This document shows positions 1-5,293 of a stretch of 5,293 bases of DNA, piece by piece. The translations under genes and the position numbers were made by a program. This DNA comes from Bacillota bacterium (lineage in GTDB: Bacteria; Bacillota; Dethiobacteria; Dethiobacterales; Dethiobacteraceae), in contig JANKMV010000172.1 of the NCBI GenBank assembly GCA_024650095.1, positions 1 to 5,293 on the forward strand. Direction: 5' to 3'. The notes under the pieces were generated by a model that did not search any database, was not told the DNA's origin, and worked only from the letters and a program-made list of their open reading frames with translations. The number at the start of each line of letters is the position of its first letter. The first letter of the stretch is position 1.

Positions 1-32
1 ACCGATGTTTACTTCGCATGGCGTTTCTATTC

Positions 33-55
33 CTGTTCAGTTTTCAAAGAGCTAG
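33..55 (-). promoter_or_regulatory. rRNA leader boxA-like antitermination element
   Basis: Read on the minus strand, this segment contains GCTCTTTGAAAACTGAACA, closely resembling the boxA region found in rRNA leaders and spacers of Firmicutes; the core GCTCTTTGA lies at 52-44. In characterised systems boxA RNA binds NusB/NusE (S10) and prevents premature Rho-dependent termination of rRNA transcription. It lies about 40-60 nt downstream of the P2 start, as expected for an rRNA leader. Confidence 0.75.
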
Positions 56-98
56 AAACCTTTTTTTACATCCTTACCGCTCTCGCGACCGGACTTCT

Positions 99-127
99 AT
101 CTTATCACGTATTAGGCATTATGTCAA
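99..127 (-). promoter_or_regulatory. rRNA operon promoter P2 (sigma-A type)
   Basis: A second minus-strand promoter has a perfect TTGACA (122-127), a 17-bp spacer and the -10 box TAAGAT (99-104). Transcription would start around 92-94. It lies 108 bp downstream of P1, close to the P1-P2 distance known for Bacillus rRNA operons. The two promoters share box quality and spacing but not the intervening sequence. Confidence 0.78.
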
Positions 128-206
128 CTGCCCAATTTTTGGGAGCCTTTGAATGGCTCTTGCCTTACTGCCCTGTTTTAGCTATGCGCCTCACAGCGAC
201 TTAACT

Positions 207-235
207 ATAATAACACACTTTATATGCACTGTCAA
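207..235 (-). promoter_or_regulatory. rRNA operon promoter P1 (sigma-A type)
   Basis: On the minus strand a perfect -35 box TTGACA (230-235) is followed after exactly 17 bp by a -10 box TATTAT (207-212). Transcription would start near position 200, where a G lies 7 nt past the -10 box. This is the upstream one of two tandem promoters, the usual arrangement for Bacillus-type rRNA operons. The box quality and spacing indicate a strong promoter. Confidence 0.8.
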
Positions 236-594
236 ACCAAGTTATGCAGGTAATTTTATCCGGCAAAACTACAAGCTAAATCTTGCAGATTTAGGCTTTC
301 TTTATTGAGAGCCCTATCCTAGTTTCTTTTCCCCCATATTGTTGTATAGTATGTACAAAAATATAAAATAGTGCTTTTTCGTATCCATTACATTCTTGAC
401 AATTGATTAAGTATAGTTCGATGGCCTATAACCACGCCCAAACATTGAAGTGACCATATTACTACGAACCAGAAACTATCTAGCAGTAAATATGCCGGCG
501 GTACACTCAAACAGGATAAAAAGGGTAGCCCATTCATCGCCTCAAAGACAAATTTGTTGAGGGAACTCCTTTCTAGCTTCCATTTGTGCCATCC
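236..594. other. Intergenic region without a convincing gene
   Basis: This 359-bp stretch separates the leftward rRNA promoters from the rightward potassium operon. An inverted repeat with 10-bp arms and one bulge lies at 273-298 (AAGCTAAATC / GATTTAGGCTT, loop TTGCA). A 10-bp palindrome ACAAATTTGT lies at 548-557, and a second inverted pair CCTCAA/TTGAGG at 540-545 and 557-562. On the minus strand, 594-388 is open for 68 codons with a possible ATG at 537-535, but no well-placed ribosome site and no recognised family. I see no tRNA, CRISPR array or recognisable riboswitch here. Confidence 0.5.
273..298. repeat. Inverted repeat upstream of rRNA P1
   Basis: The arms AAGCTAAATC (273-282) and GATTTAGGCTT (288-298) can pair over 10 bp with one bulged G and a 5-nt loop. 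It is followed on the plus strand by TCTTTATT, which is weakly T-rich, but no gene reads into it from the left. It could be a leftover terminator, a protein-binding dyad upstream of rRNA P1, or chance. Confidence 0.35.
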
Positions 595-611
595 TTATAC
601 AATATTAATAC
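595..611 (+). repeat. Operator-like direct repeat, copy 1
   Basis: The sequence TTATACAATATTAATAC recurs with one mismatch at 659-675. Each copy contains two related half-sites, TTATAC and TTAATAC, whose starts are 10 bp apart, the geometry typical of sites for OmpR/PhoB-family regulators binding head to tail. This copy overlaps the proposed -35 box of the operon promoter. A KdpE-type regulator is encoded at the end of the same gene set and is the obvious candidate ligand, but that is inference. Confidence 0.55.
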
Positions 612-624
612 ATTTGGCTATAAT
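596..624 (+). promoter_or_regulatory. Candidate promoter of the potassium operon
   Basis: A perfect -10 box TATAAT (619-624) lies 17 bp after TATACA (596-601), which matches the -35 consensus at 4 of 6 bases. Transcription would start near 631, giving a leader of about 90 nt before the ATG at 723. The weak -35 box, overlapped by an operator-like repeat, fits a promoter under regulator control. This position also argues against translation starting at the TTG at 627, which would lie at the -10 box. Confidence 0.6.
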
Positions 625-658
625 CTTTGCATCTTCCTTATAGCATCATAGCTAGTAT

Positions 659-675
659 TTATACAATCTTAATAC
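659..675 (+). repeat. Operator-like direct repeat, copy 2
   Basis: TTATACAATCTTAATAC matches copy 1 at 16 of 17 positions and begins exactly 64 bp after it, about six helical turns, so both would face the same side of the DNA. It lies in the proposed 5' untranslated leader. It could be a second operator, or the -35 part of a duplicated weak promoter: TATACA at 660-665 with TGTAAA at 683-688, or TAAAAT at 685-690. Confidence 0.55.
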
Positions 676-722
676 GAATATCTGTAAAATGGTGTCATAA
701 AGCAAAGGAAGGAAGAAGATAT

Positions 723-1184
723 ATGTGGTTTCTTCTAAGTATTGGCTTCGTTCTTCCCTTTGTGGTGATTGGGTATCTTATGACAAAGTTGGATACGTTC
801 TTGGGACAACAGACTTTGGTACGTGAGAATAGTGCTTCCCCGGTTGCCATAGTTTTAGGGGAAACGGACCTTGCGATACAAGTAACTGAATTACTAAAGG
901 AACACAACATTGGTGTGCTTCTCTTAAATGAACCCTTTTTACTGGAAAGGGAGCAAAAATTCCGATTTCTTTTTGCTTTATCAGCCAATGATGCCGATAA
1001 TATAGTGATGTGTAAAATCGGCATAAAAGTGTACGGCATAGAATCTATGATTAGTCTTTGCAATGACCGTGGCAACGAGCAAATGCTAATGAGGGAAAAC
1101 ATTAAGTTTCTGCTTAGTGAAGAGGCTAATGCACAACTACTTTATCAAACGGTAGTGTCCATGACCGAGGGAAAGGTGTGTTAA
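723..1184 (+). CDS. Membrane-anchored TrkA-N/RCK-like protein, probable K+ transporter partner
   Basis: This encodes a 153-residue protein. Residues 2-20 form one hydrophobic helix, followed by T21-K22, suggesting that the rest is cytoplasmic. Residues 40-145 read like a shortened Rossmann-type TrkA-N (RCK) domain: strand VAIVL (41-45), a helix (49-60), strand VLLLN (65-69), then FLFALSANDADN (82-93) in place of the usual strand and Asp/Asn turn, MISLCND (109-115), and the terminal part ENIKFLLSEEANAQLL (125-140). The GxGxxG nucleotide loop is missing (GETDLA instead), about 25 residues normally following the second strand are absent, and there is no RCK_C domain. NAD(H)/ATP binding in the canonical way is therefore doubtful. 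The ATG at 723 is chosen because GGAAG lies 7 nt upstream; an in-frame TTG at 627 would place the start at the promoter. The stop codon overlaps the transporter gene's GTG start, indicating coupling. By family knowledge RCK proteins gate TrkH/KtrB channels; that this one does so is inference. Confidence 0.7.
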   Translation: MWFLLSIGFVLPFVVIGYLMTKLDTFLGQQTLVRENSASPVAIVLGETDLAIQVTELLKEHNIGVLLLNEPFLLEREQKFRFLFALSANDADNIVMCKIGIKVYGIESMISLCNDRGNEQMLMRENIKFLLSEEANAQLLYQTVVSMTEGKVC

Positions 1185-2530
1185 CTTCTATGCGGAAATT
1201 TAAGTCATTTACCTATCCTCAAATGATTGCACTGGGATATCTTTTAGTTATAATCATGGGTACGTTACTCTTATCTTTGCCCATCGCCAGTAAGAGTAGT
1301 ATTTCTCCCGGTGTGGTTAATGCTCTCTTTACGTCAACTTCAGCTACCTGCGTAACTGGACTTGTTATTTTTGATACGTATACCCAGTGGTCGTACTTTG
1401 GGCAAGTGGTAATTTTACTCTTGATTCAAGTCGGTGGATTAGGCTTTATGACAATTATTACTTTGTTTTCCTTTATGCTTAAAAGAAAAATAGGACTAAA
1501 AGAAAGAGGATTATTACGTGAAAGTGTAAATGTTATGTATATTGGGGGCATTGTACGTTTAACAAAAAAAATACTACTGGGAACGTTGTTACTCGAGACT
1601 TTAGGTGCTGTGCTATTAGCCATAAGATTTGTCCCTCGTATGGGTTTCTGGCCGGGAGTATATTACGGCATTTTCCATGCGGTTTCAGCATTCTGCAATG
1701 CGGGATTTGATTTAATGGGCAAGTATGGACAGTTCTCATCCCTTACTACTTTTGCCGATGATATTGCTGTATCACTGACTATTACTTTCTTAATTATCGT
1801 TGGTGGAATTGGCTTCTTTGTATGGGATGATGTGATAAAAAACAAGTATCATTTCAAAAAATATCGTTTGCATACCAAAATTGTGTTATCAATAACAACT
1901 ATTCTTATTGTATCAGGATCTTTAAGCTATTATATCTTCGAAAGAACTAATTTGCTCTCTGGAATGGTTATCGGTGAGCAAATTGTAGCCTCTATCTTTG
2001 CTGCGGTTACACCACGAACAGCTGGCTTTAATACGATTGACACCGCAGCGCTAACACCTGCGAGTAAACTTCTTACCATGATGTTAATGTTCATTGGTGG
2101 TAGTCCTGGCTCAACTGCGGGTGGTATCAAAACCACTACGTTCGCGGTAATCTTACTTTCTCTTTGGTCAAGTCTCCGAAATACAAAGTGTGACAATATC
2201 TTTGGTCGACGACTGGAGGAAAGCGCTCTTAAAAAAGCATCTGCTGTGGTGACGTTTAATCTTATCCTTATTTTAAGTGCGGCATTTCTAATTAGTGCAA
2301 CAAATGCTACGCTACCAATTAATGATGTTTTATTTGAGGTTACATCTGCAATCAGTACGGTTGGTCTTTCTACTGGCATTACGGGTACACTGAGCGTGTT
2401 TGCTCAAATTATTATCACTCTTTTAATGTATTGTGGTAGAGTAGGTAGCTTATCTTTTGCTCTGTTGTTTACAGAACATATGTTACCTGCACCTGTACAG
2501 AATCTGAAGGAAAAAATCAGTATAGGGTAG
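1178..2530 (+). CDS. ktrB: TrkH/KtrB-family potassium uptake transporter, membrane subunit
   Basis: This 450-residue polytopic membrane protein belongs to the TrkH/KtrB/HKT superfamily, which conducts K+ (in KtrB often with Na+) across the cytoplasmic membrane through four pseudo-repeated M1-P-M2 units. All four filter loops are visible with their glycines: TCVTG (57-61, G61), CNAGF (173-177, G176), TPRTAGF (278-284, G283) and STVGLS (393-398, G396). The glycine/serine-rich stretch GGSPGSTAGGIKTT (307-320) corresponds to the flexible intramembrane gate after the third pore, and R421 in the final helix (CGRVGS) matches the conserved arginine. The length is that of KtrB rather than the longer TrkH of Proteobacteria, so the symbol is family-level. 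The GTG at 1178 follows GAGGG by 6 nt and overlaps the previous stop by 7 bp; the ATG at 1190 is an alternative giving 446 residues. The gene appears intact. Confidence 0.93.
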   Translation: MLTSMRKFKSFTYPQMIALGYLLVIIMGTLLLSLPIASKSSISPGVVNALFTSTSATCVTGLVIFDTYTQWSYFGQVVILLLIQVGGLGFMTIITLFSFMLKRKIGLKERGLLRESVNVMYIGGIVRLTKKILLGTLLLETLGAVLLAIRFVPRMGFWPGVYYGIFHAVSAFCNAGFDLMGKYGQFSSLTTFADDIAVSLTITFLIIVGGIGFFVWDDVIKNKYHFKKYRLHTKIVLSITTILIVSGSLSYYIFERTNLLSGMVIGEQIVASIFAAVTPRTAGFNTIDTAALTPASKLLTMMLMFIGGSPGSTAGGIKTTTFAVILLSLWSSLRNTKCDNIFGRRLEESALKKASAVVTFNLILILSAAFLISATNATLPINDVLFEVTSAISTVGLSTGITGTLSVFAQIIITLLMYCGRVGSLSFALLFTEHMLPAPVQNLKEKISIG

Positions 2531-2623
2531 GTTACTACGACCATTAGCTTATTTTAGCTATGTGGTTGTAAATAAATATAAACTGAGCATAGAAGTGTGG
2601 TAAAATACCGTTGAGGTGAGTAT
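2531..2623 (+). promoter_or_regulatory. Intercistronic hairpin and possible weak promoter
   Basis: Just after the transporter stop, 2536-2549 can pair with 2556-2570 in a stem of about 14 bp, with two G-T pairs, one bulged T (2561) and a TATTTT loop. No T-run follows, so a classical terminator is unlikely; it may stabilise or process the upstream mRNA. Downstream, TGGTAAAAT (2598-2606) resembles an extended -10 element with no good -35 box, so a separate kinase/regulator promoter is possible but weakly supported. The kinase ribosome site GAGGTG lies at 2613-2618. Confidence 0.4.
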
Positions 2624-4021
2624 ATGAGGGTACGAAATTATGTAAATTTACTCCTAATCATTATCATTACAACTGTTATTTCGTTAGCCTTAAAACAGGT
2701 TGTCAATAAAGAAAATATTCTGATGGTTTTTATGGTTGGCGTCCTGTTAGTTACTGCTTTAACAAACGGATACCATTTTGGTATTATTGCCTCCTTTGCC
2801 AGTGTGATGATTTTTAACTATTTTTTTACTGAACCCCTTCATACTTTTGCTATCTATAATCCTAATGATATTGCGCTCATGTTCTTTTTCTTAATTGCAT
2901 CCGTGATTTCGTCGAGCTTGACCGCACGATTCCAACGGCAATTACTTATCTCACAGAATAACGAAGAAACTGCAAAGTTGTTATATGCTGTGGCGCAACG
3001 TCTTCTCAATGTTACTGGAGAGAGTAATATTGTTCAACAAGGATTACTTTGCATTAAAGAACATACTGGCTACAACAGTATTGTGGAATTGTATGAAAAT
3101 AAGCAACGCTACACAAGTAAGGATTTTATGGGTAATGAAAATGAAAAGAGTATAGAGCTTCCCATCATGGGACTTGTAAAAAGGTTAGGCATGCTTAGAA
3201 TATACGGTGACAATGTAAAACTCAATATCGAACAGGAATGGCTTGTTAACACGGTTGCGGCACAAATGGGCATTGCTTTGGATCGAGAGTTTGTTTATAA
3301 CGAAAGAGAAACCATTCGTATTGCTATGGATCGTGAACACTTAAAAAGTAATCTATTACGGAGCATTAGCCACGATTTACGTACTCCACTTACAGGGATT
3401 GCTGGAGCAAGTAGTTACCTAGTCGAGCGTAGCAGGACCCTGGATCGAGAAAGCATAGAACGTTTAGTTGGAGATATTAATGAGCAAGCCGTGTGGCTTA
3501 CAACATTAGTGGAGAATATGCTTAATATGACGAGAATTGATAATGGGAAATTAGAGGTGAACAAGCAAATTGAGGTTGTTGATGATGTGGTAAACGAAGC
3601 GGTTGCTCATGTCATCGGCCTCGCAGATCGCTGCCTTACAGTTACAATACCTCAAGAGTTAGTTGCCATACCCATGGATGGAAAAATGATTGTGCAAGTA
3701 CTTATAAACCTGTTAGATAATGCTGTTACTCATACACCCCAGAATTGCCCCATCGAGCTTACAGTGAAGCAGAGAAACGAATATGTAGAATTTGCTGTTG
3801 CGGATGGTGGGAAAGGGATTGATTCCAAAATGGAGGACAATATTTTTAATGCGTTTGTGACAAGCGGGAAGGCGGGCGCAGACAGGAAAAAGGGCGTAGG
3901 CTTAGGATTGGCCATTTGTAAAGCCATAGTTGAGTCCCATGGCGGTAGCATTTGTACATGTCAATCAGATCTCGGAGGTGCATTGTTTATTTTTACACTG
4001 CCCTATCTGGAGGTGAAGTAG
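2624..4021 (+). CDS. Short KdpD-like sensor histidine kinase (DUF4118 type)
   Basis: This 465-residue membrane kinase probably phosphorylates the response regulator encoded directly after it. Four membrane helices lie at about 5-23, 32-47, 51-67 and 82-101; FNYFFTEPLHTF (64-75) is the signature of the KdpD DUF4118 domain. Residues about 112-222 look like the GAF-type linker of KdpD. The catalytic part has the H-box SISHDLRTPL with phospho-acceptor H250, N-box NLLDNA (362-367), G1 box DGGKGI (394-399), F-box region IFNAFV (407-412) and G2 box GVGLGLAICK (424-433). Full-length KdpD proteins are near 900 residues; the N-terminal KdpD and Usp-like domains are absent here, with no remnant upstream. 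The ATG at 2624 follows GAGGTG by 5 nt. No kdpFABC ATPase genes are present in the window, so control of the adjacent K+ transporter is the likely job (inference). Confidence 0.92.
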   Translation: MRVRNYVNLLLIIIITTVISLALKQVVNKENILMVFMVGVLLVTALTNGYHFGIIASFASVMIFNYFFTEPLHTFAIYNPNDIALMFFFLIASVISSSLTARFQRQLLISQNNEETAKLLYAVAQRLLNVTGESNIVQQGLLCIKEHTGYNSIVELYENKQRYTSKDFMGNENEKSIELPIMGLVKRLGMLRIYGDNVKLNIEQEWLVNTVAAQMGIALDREFVYNERETIRIAMDREHLKSNLLRSISHDLRTPLTGIAGASSYLVERSRTLDRESIERLVGDINEQAVWLTTLVENMLNMTRIDNGKLEVNKQIEVVDDVVNEAVAHVIGLADRCLTVTIPQELVAIPMDGKMIVQVLINLLDNAVTHTPQNCPIELTVKQRNEYVEFAVADGGKGIDSKMEDNIFNAFVTSGKAGADRKKGVGLGLAICKAIVESHGGSICTCQSDLGGALFIFTLPYLEVK

Positions 4022-4716
4022 TGGTAGATCATATGAGTATTTTAGTTGTTGAAGATGATAAATATATTATGTCACTAATAACCATGTTTCTAAAGGATGA
4101 AGGATACAAGACCGTTGCTGCAGCGACAGGAAAAGAAGCCCTAGCATTGTTTTATGCCAATAATCCTGATATCATTCTCCTAGATTTAGGATTACCCGAT
4201 ATCGATGGGATGGAGGTTATTAGACAAATACGAGAAAAAAGTGATGCCCCCATTATCGTTGTTTCTGCCCGAGAAGAAGTCACCGATAAAATTAGCGCTC
4301 TCTACAGTGGCGCGGACGATTATATGACTAAACCCTTCTACCCAGGTGAGTTACTAGCGCGTATCAGAGTCGCACAGCGCAAAAAAGATAGTATAAATCA
4401 TTCAGATCATTTAGGTATGTTTACTCGTGATAACTTACGTGTCGATTATGGTAAGGGACTTGTATTCGTGGATGGAAATGAAGTCCATTTGACCCCCATG
4501 GAATATAAATTGTTAAAACTTTTGATTGCCAATAAAGGCAAGGTCTTGACACATAGCTATATAATTAATCAAATCTGGGGGTACGGTGAAACGGGTGACG
4601 CCAACGGTCTGCGAGTATTTATGGCAAGTTTGCGACGAAAAATAGAAAAGGATACAGCTAACCCTAGATTCATTCTTACTCAAGTAGGCATTGGTTACCG
4701 TTTTGCTGATAACTAG
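4021..4716 (+). CDS. kdpE: KdpE-like OmpR-family response regulator
   Basis: This encodes a 231-residue DNA-binding response regulator. The receiver domain (about 5-118) has the acidic pocket E11-D12-D13, phospho-acceptor D55 in DLGLPDIDG, the switch residue S82 in VVSARE, and K104 in TKPF. The sequence around these motifs is typical of KdpE. The C-terminal winged helix (about 130-228) shows LTPMEYKLLKLL, the recognition-helix region GDANGLRVFMASLRRKIE and the closing GIGYRF, as in OmpR/PhoB relatives. The GTG at 4021 is chosen because GGAGGTG (4009-4015) is well spaced for it and the start overlaps the kinase stop as TAGTG. The ATG at 4033 would be 17 nt from that site, too far. The overlap implies coupled translation with the kinase. 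The target promoter is not proven; the repeats at 595 and 659 are candidates. Confidence 0.93.
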   Translation: MVDHMSILVVEDDKYIMSLITMFLKDEGYKTVAAATGKEALALFYANNPDIILLDLGLPDIDGMEVIRQIREKSDAPIIVVSAREEVTDKISALYSGADDYMTKPFYPGELLARIRVAQRKKDSINHSDHLGMFTRDNLRVDYGKGLVFVDGNEVHLTPMEYKLLKLLIANKGKVLTHSYIINQIWGYGETGDANGLRVFMASLRRKIEKDTANPRFILTQVGIGYRFADN

Positions 4717-4747
4717 GAGGGCTCCCTGCTCCTCCAAATTGGTTATC
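4708..4747 (+). terminator. Possible imperfect terminator hairpin after the response regulator
   Basis: The outer arms GATAAC (4708-4713) and GTTATC (4742-4747) and the inner arms GGAGG (4716-4720) and CCTCC (4731-4735) could form one interrupted stem spanning the regulator's stop codon. No clear T-run follows (CTCTTACC), so efficiency is doubtful. The stronger hairpin at 4795-4828 may be the real end of this transcript. Confidence 0.3.
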
Positions 4748-4794
4748 CTCTTACCATAACTATCAATCAAGTCATTGATCCCGAAATAAAACAT

Positions 4795-4828
4795 ACGCCC
4801 CGCATTTCTGATCAAAAATGCGGGGCGT
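4795..4828 (-). terminator. Rho-independent terminator of murB, possibly bidirectional
   Basis: A perfect 13-bp GC-rich stem (4795-4807 with 4816-4828, core GCCCCGC) encloses an 8-nt loop. Read leftwards, the stem is followed by ATGTTTTATTT, a good T-rich tail, and it lies 46 nt past the murB stop. Read rightwards, the tail is only TTCTGT, so it may also stop the potassium operon transcript, but less certainly. Sharing one hairpin is common between convergent genes. Confidence 0.85.
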
Positions 4829-4874
4829 TCTGTACCACGCTATCCCCATATTGTTACCGCATTATGTTTCATCT

Positions 4875-5293
4875 TCAAAAGTCACCAATTAATCGTACTT
4901 CTGTTTCCAGTTCTGCTCCAAAACGATGTTTTACTTCTGTCTGAATATGCTTAATCAAGTTTAGAATATCACTACTTGTAGCATTGCCTGTATTAACAAT
5001 GAAGCCTGCGTGCTTCAAGGAAACTTGTGCACCCCCAATTTGATAACCTTTTAAATTTGCATCTTGAATTAATTTTCCTGTGTAGTGTCCAACCGGTCTT
5101 TTGAAGATGCTCCCGGCACTGGGAAATTCAAGAGGTTGGCTTTCTTCTCTTTTTCGCATTAACTCATCCATCGTGTTCTGTATAGCTTCCTCATTGCCCT
5201 TGCGTAGAGTAAATTTTGCTTTTATAATAATATCGCCATTTCTTTGCATAACGCTCGTTCTATAACCAAGCTCTAACTCGTCCGCCTTTCTAA
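4875..5293 (-). CDS. murB: UDP-N-acetylenolpyruvoylglucosamine reductase, C-terminal part
   Basis: MurB is the cytoplasmic flavoprotein that reduces UDP-GlcNAc-enolpyruvate to UDP-MurNAc with NADPH in peptidoglycan synthesis. About 138 C-terminal residues are present; the reading frame stays open to the right edge, so the FAD-binding N-terminal part and the start lie outside. Visible family marks are ELGYRTS near the edge (the conserved YRxS element), PSAGSIFKRP with the serine that serves as proton donor in the family, GYQIGGAQVS, KHAGFIVNTGNAT, and the ending EVRLIG with the conserved catalytic glutamate. The methionine at 5249-5247 is internal, because conserved MurB sequence continues before it. 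The gene converges on the potassium operon and ends at a strong terminator. Nothing suggests a functional tie to the K+ genes. Confidence 0.95.
   Translation of the reverse strand, partial: RKADELELGYRTSVMQRNGDIIIKAKFTLRKGNEEAIQNTMDELMRKREESQPLEFPSAGSIFKRPVGHYTGKLIQDANLKGYQIGGAQVSLKHAGFIVNTGNATSSDILNLIKHIQTEVKHRFGAELETEVRLIGDF

Larger units (their letters stand above)
1..200 (-). other. rRNA operon leader region, 16S gene beyond left edge
   Basis: This is the transcribed leader of an rRNA operon read leftwards. The identification rests on two tandem strong promoters (P1 and P2, listed separately) and a boxA-like element near the left end. No 16S 5' end (the GAGAGTTTGATCC region) is present, so the mature rRNA must start left of position 1. 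P2 sits inside the transcript made from P1. The stretch between the promoters holds a small inverted repeat, GAGCC/GGCTC (143-147 and 155-159), which may form a hairpin in the P1 transcript. An internal transcribed spacer would look similar around boxA, but would not carry two consensus promoters and would have rRNA on the right, which is absent. Confidence 0.75.

Noticed and set aside
1..60. 5' end of 16S rRNA or a 16S-23S spacer at the left edge
   Set aside because: No mature 16S start is present, and two consensus promoters immediately upstream fit a leader rather than an internal spacer.
396..417. A promoter at TTGACA (396-401) with TATAGT (412-417) on the plus strand
   Set aside because: The spacer is only 10 bp, and no -10 box exists at 16-18 bp.
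236..722. A ydaO-type c-di-AMP riboswitch, which often precedes ktr genes in Firmicutes
   Set aside because: None of the conserved blocks of that aptamer could be found on either strand, and the leader after the proposed promoter is only about 90 nt.
627..722. A TTG start at 627 for the RCK-like protein, adding 32 residues
   Set aside because: It lies 3 nt after the TATAAT box and has no ribosome site, while the ATG at 723 has a well-spaced GGAAG; it would also place a second operator-like repeat inside the coding region.
1930..2379. A 149-codon minus-strand open frame inside the transporter gene, and similar ones at 695-1102, 1426-1845, 3730-3951 and 4513-4815
   Set aside because: All are antisense to, or overlap, well-supported genes, have no ribosome sites or recognisable family features, and are explained by the coding bias of the sense strand.
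3952..4020. A start at 3952 for the response regulator, adding 23 residues
   Set aside because: The extension lies inside the kinase gene and encodes basic, non-receiver-like sequence; family proteins start a few residues before the first receiver strand.
4762..4779. Inverted repeat ATCAAT/ATTGAT as an additional terminator
   Set aside because: It is only 6 bp, AT-rich and without a T-run; a far stronger hairpin lies at 4795-4828.

Overview
The window looks like chromosomal DNA of a low-G+C Bacillota (Firmicutes). The reasons are the tandem sigma-A-type rRNA promoters with a boxA leader like those of Bacillus and Clostridia, the strong GGAGG-type ribosome sites, and AT-rich coding with TTG/GTG starts. 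A Negativicutes/Sporomusaceae-like host is possible but is only an impression; the sequence does not prove it.

Layout. Positions 1-235 hold the promoter and leader region of an rRNA operon transcribed leftwards (minus strand): two tandem promoters, each with a perfect TTGACA box and a 17-bp spacer, followed by a boxA antitermination element. The 16S gene lies beyond the left edge. Positions 236-594 contain no convincing gene, only a 68-codon minus-strand open stretch of doubtful meaning and an inverted repeat. Around 595-722 lies a rightward promoter flanked by two near-identical 17-bp direct repeats, which are candidate regulator sites.

Four rightward genes follow, probably one potassium-homeostasis unit: (1) a 153-residue protein with one membrane helix and a shortened, degenerate TrkA-N/RCK-like domain; (2) a TrkH/KtrB-family K+ transporter subunit with all four filter glycines; (3) a short KdpD-like histidine kinase that keeps the four-helix DUF4118 membrane domain, a GAF-like segment and the kinase core but lacks the usual KdpD N-terminal and Usp domains; (4) a KdpE-like OmpR-family response regulator. 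Genes 1/2 and 3/4 overlap or abut and are probably translationally coupled. There is a 93-bp gap with a hairpin between genes 2 and 3.

A convergent, 5'-truncated murB (peptidoglycan precursor reductase) occupies 4875-5293 on the minus strand. A strong GC-rich hairpin terminator lies between it and the regulator gene.

How the genes may work together (inference): the KdpDE-like pair senses K+ or cell-envelope state and controls this operon, possibly through the direct repeats. The transporter TrkH/KtrB imports K+, and the small membrane-anchored RCK-like protein takes the place of the usual soluble KtrA/TrkA gating partner. The most notable points are this non-standard RCK-like partner, the pairing of a Kdp-type two-component system with a Ktr/Trk-type transporter, and the duplicated operator-like sequence at the promoter.
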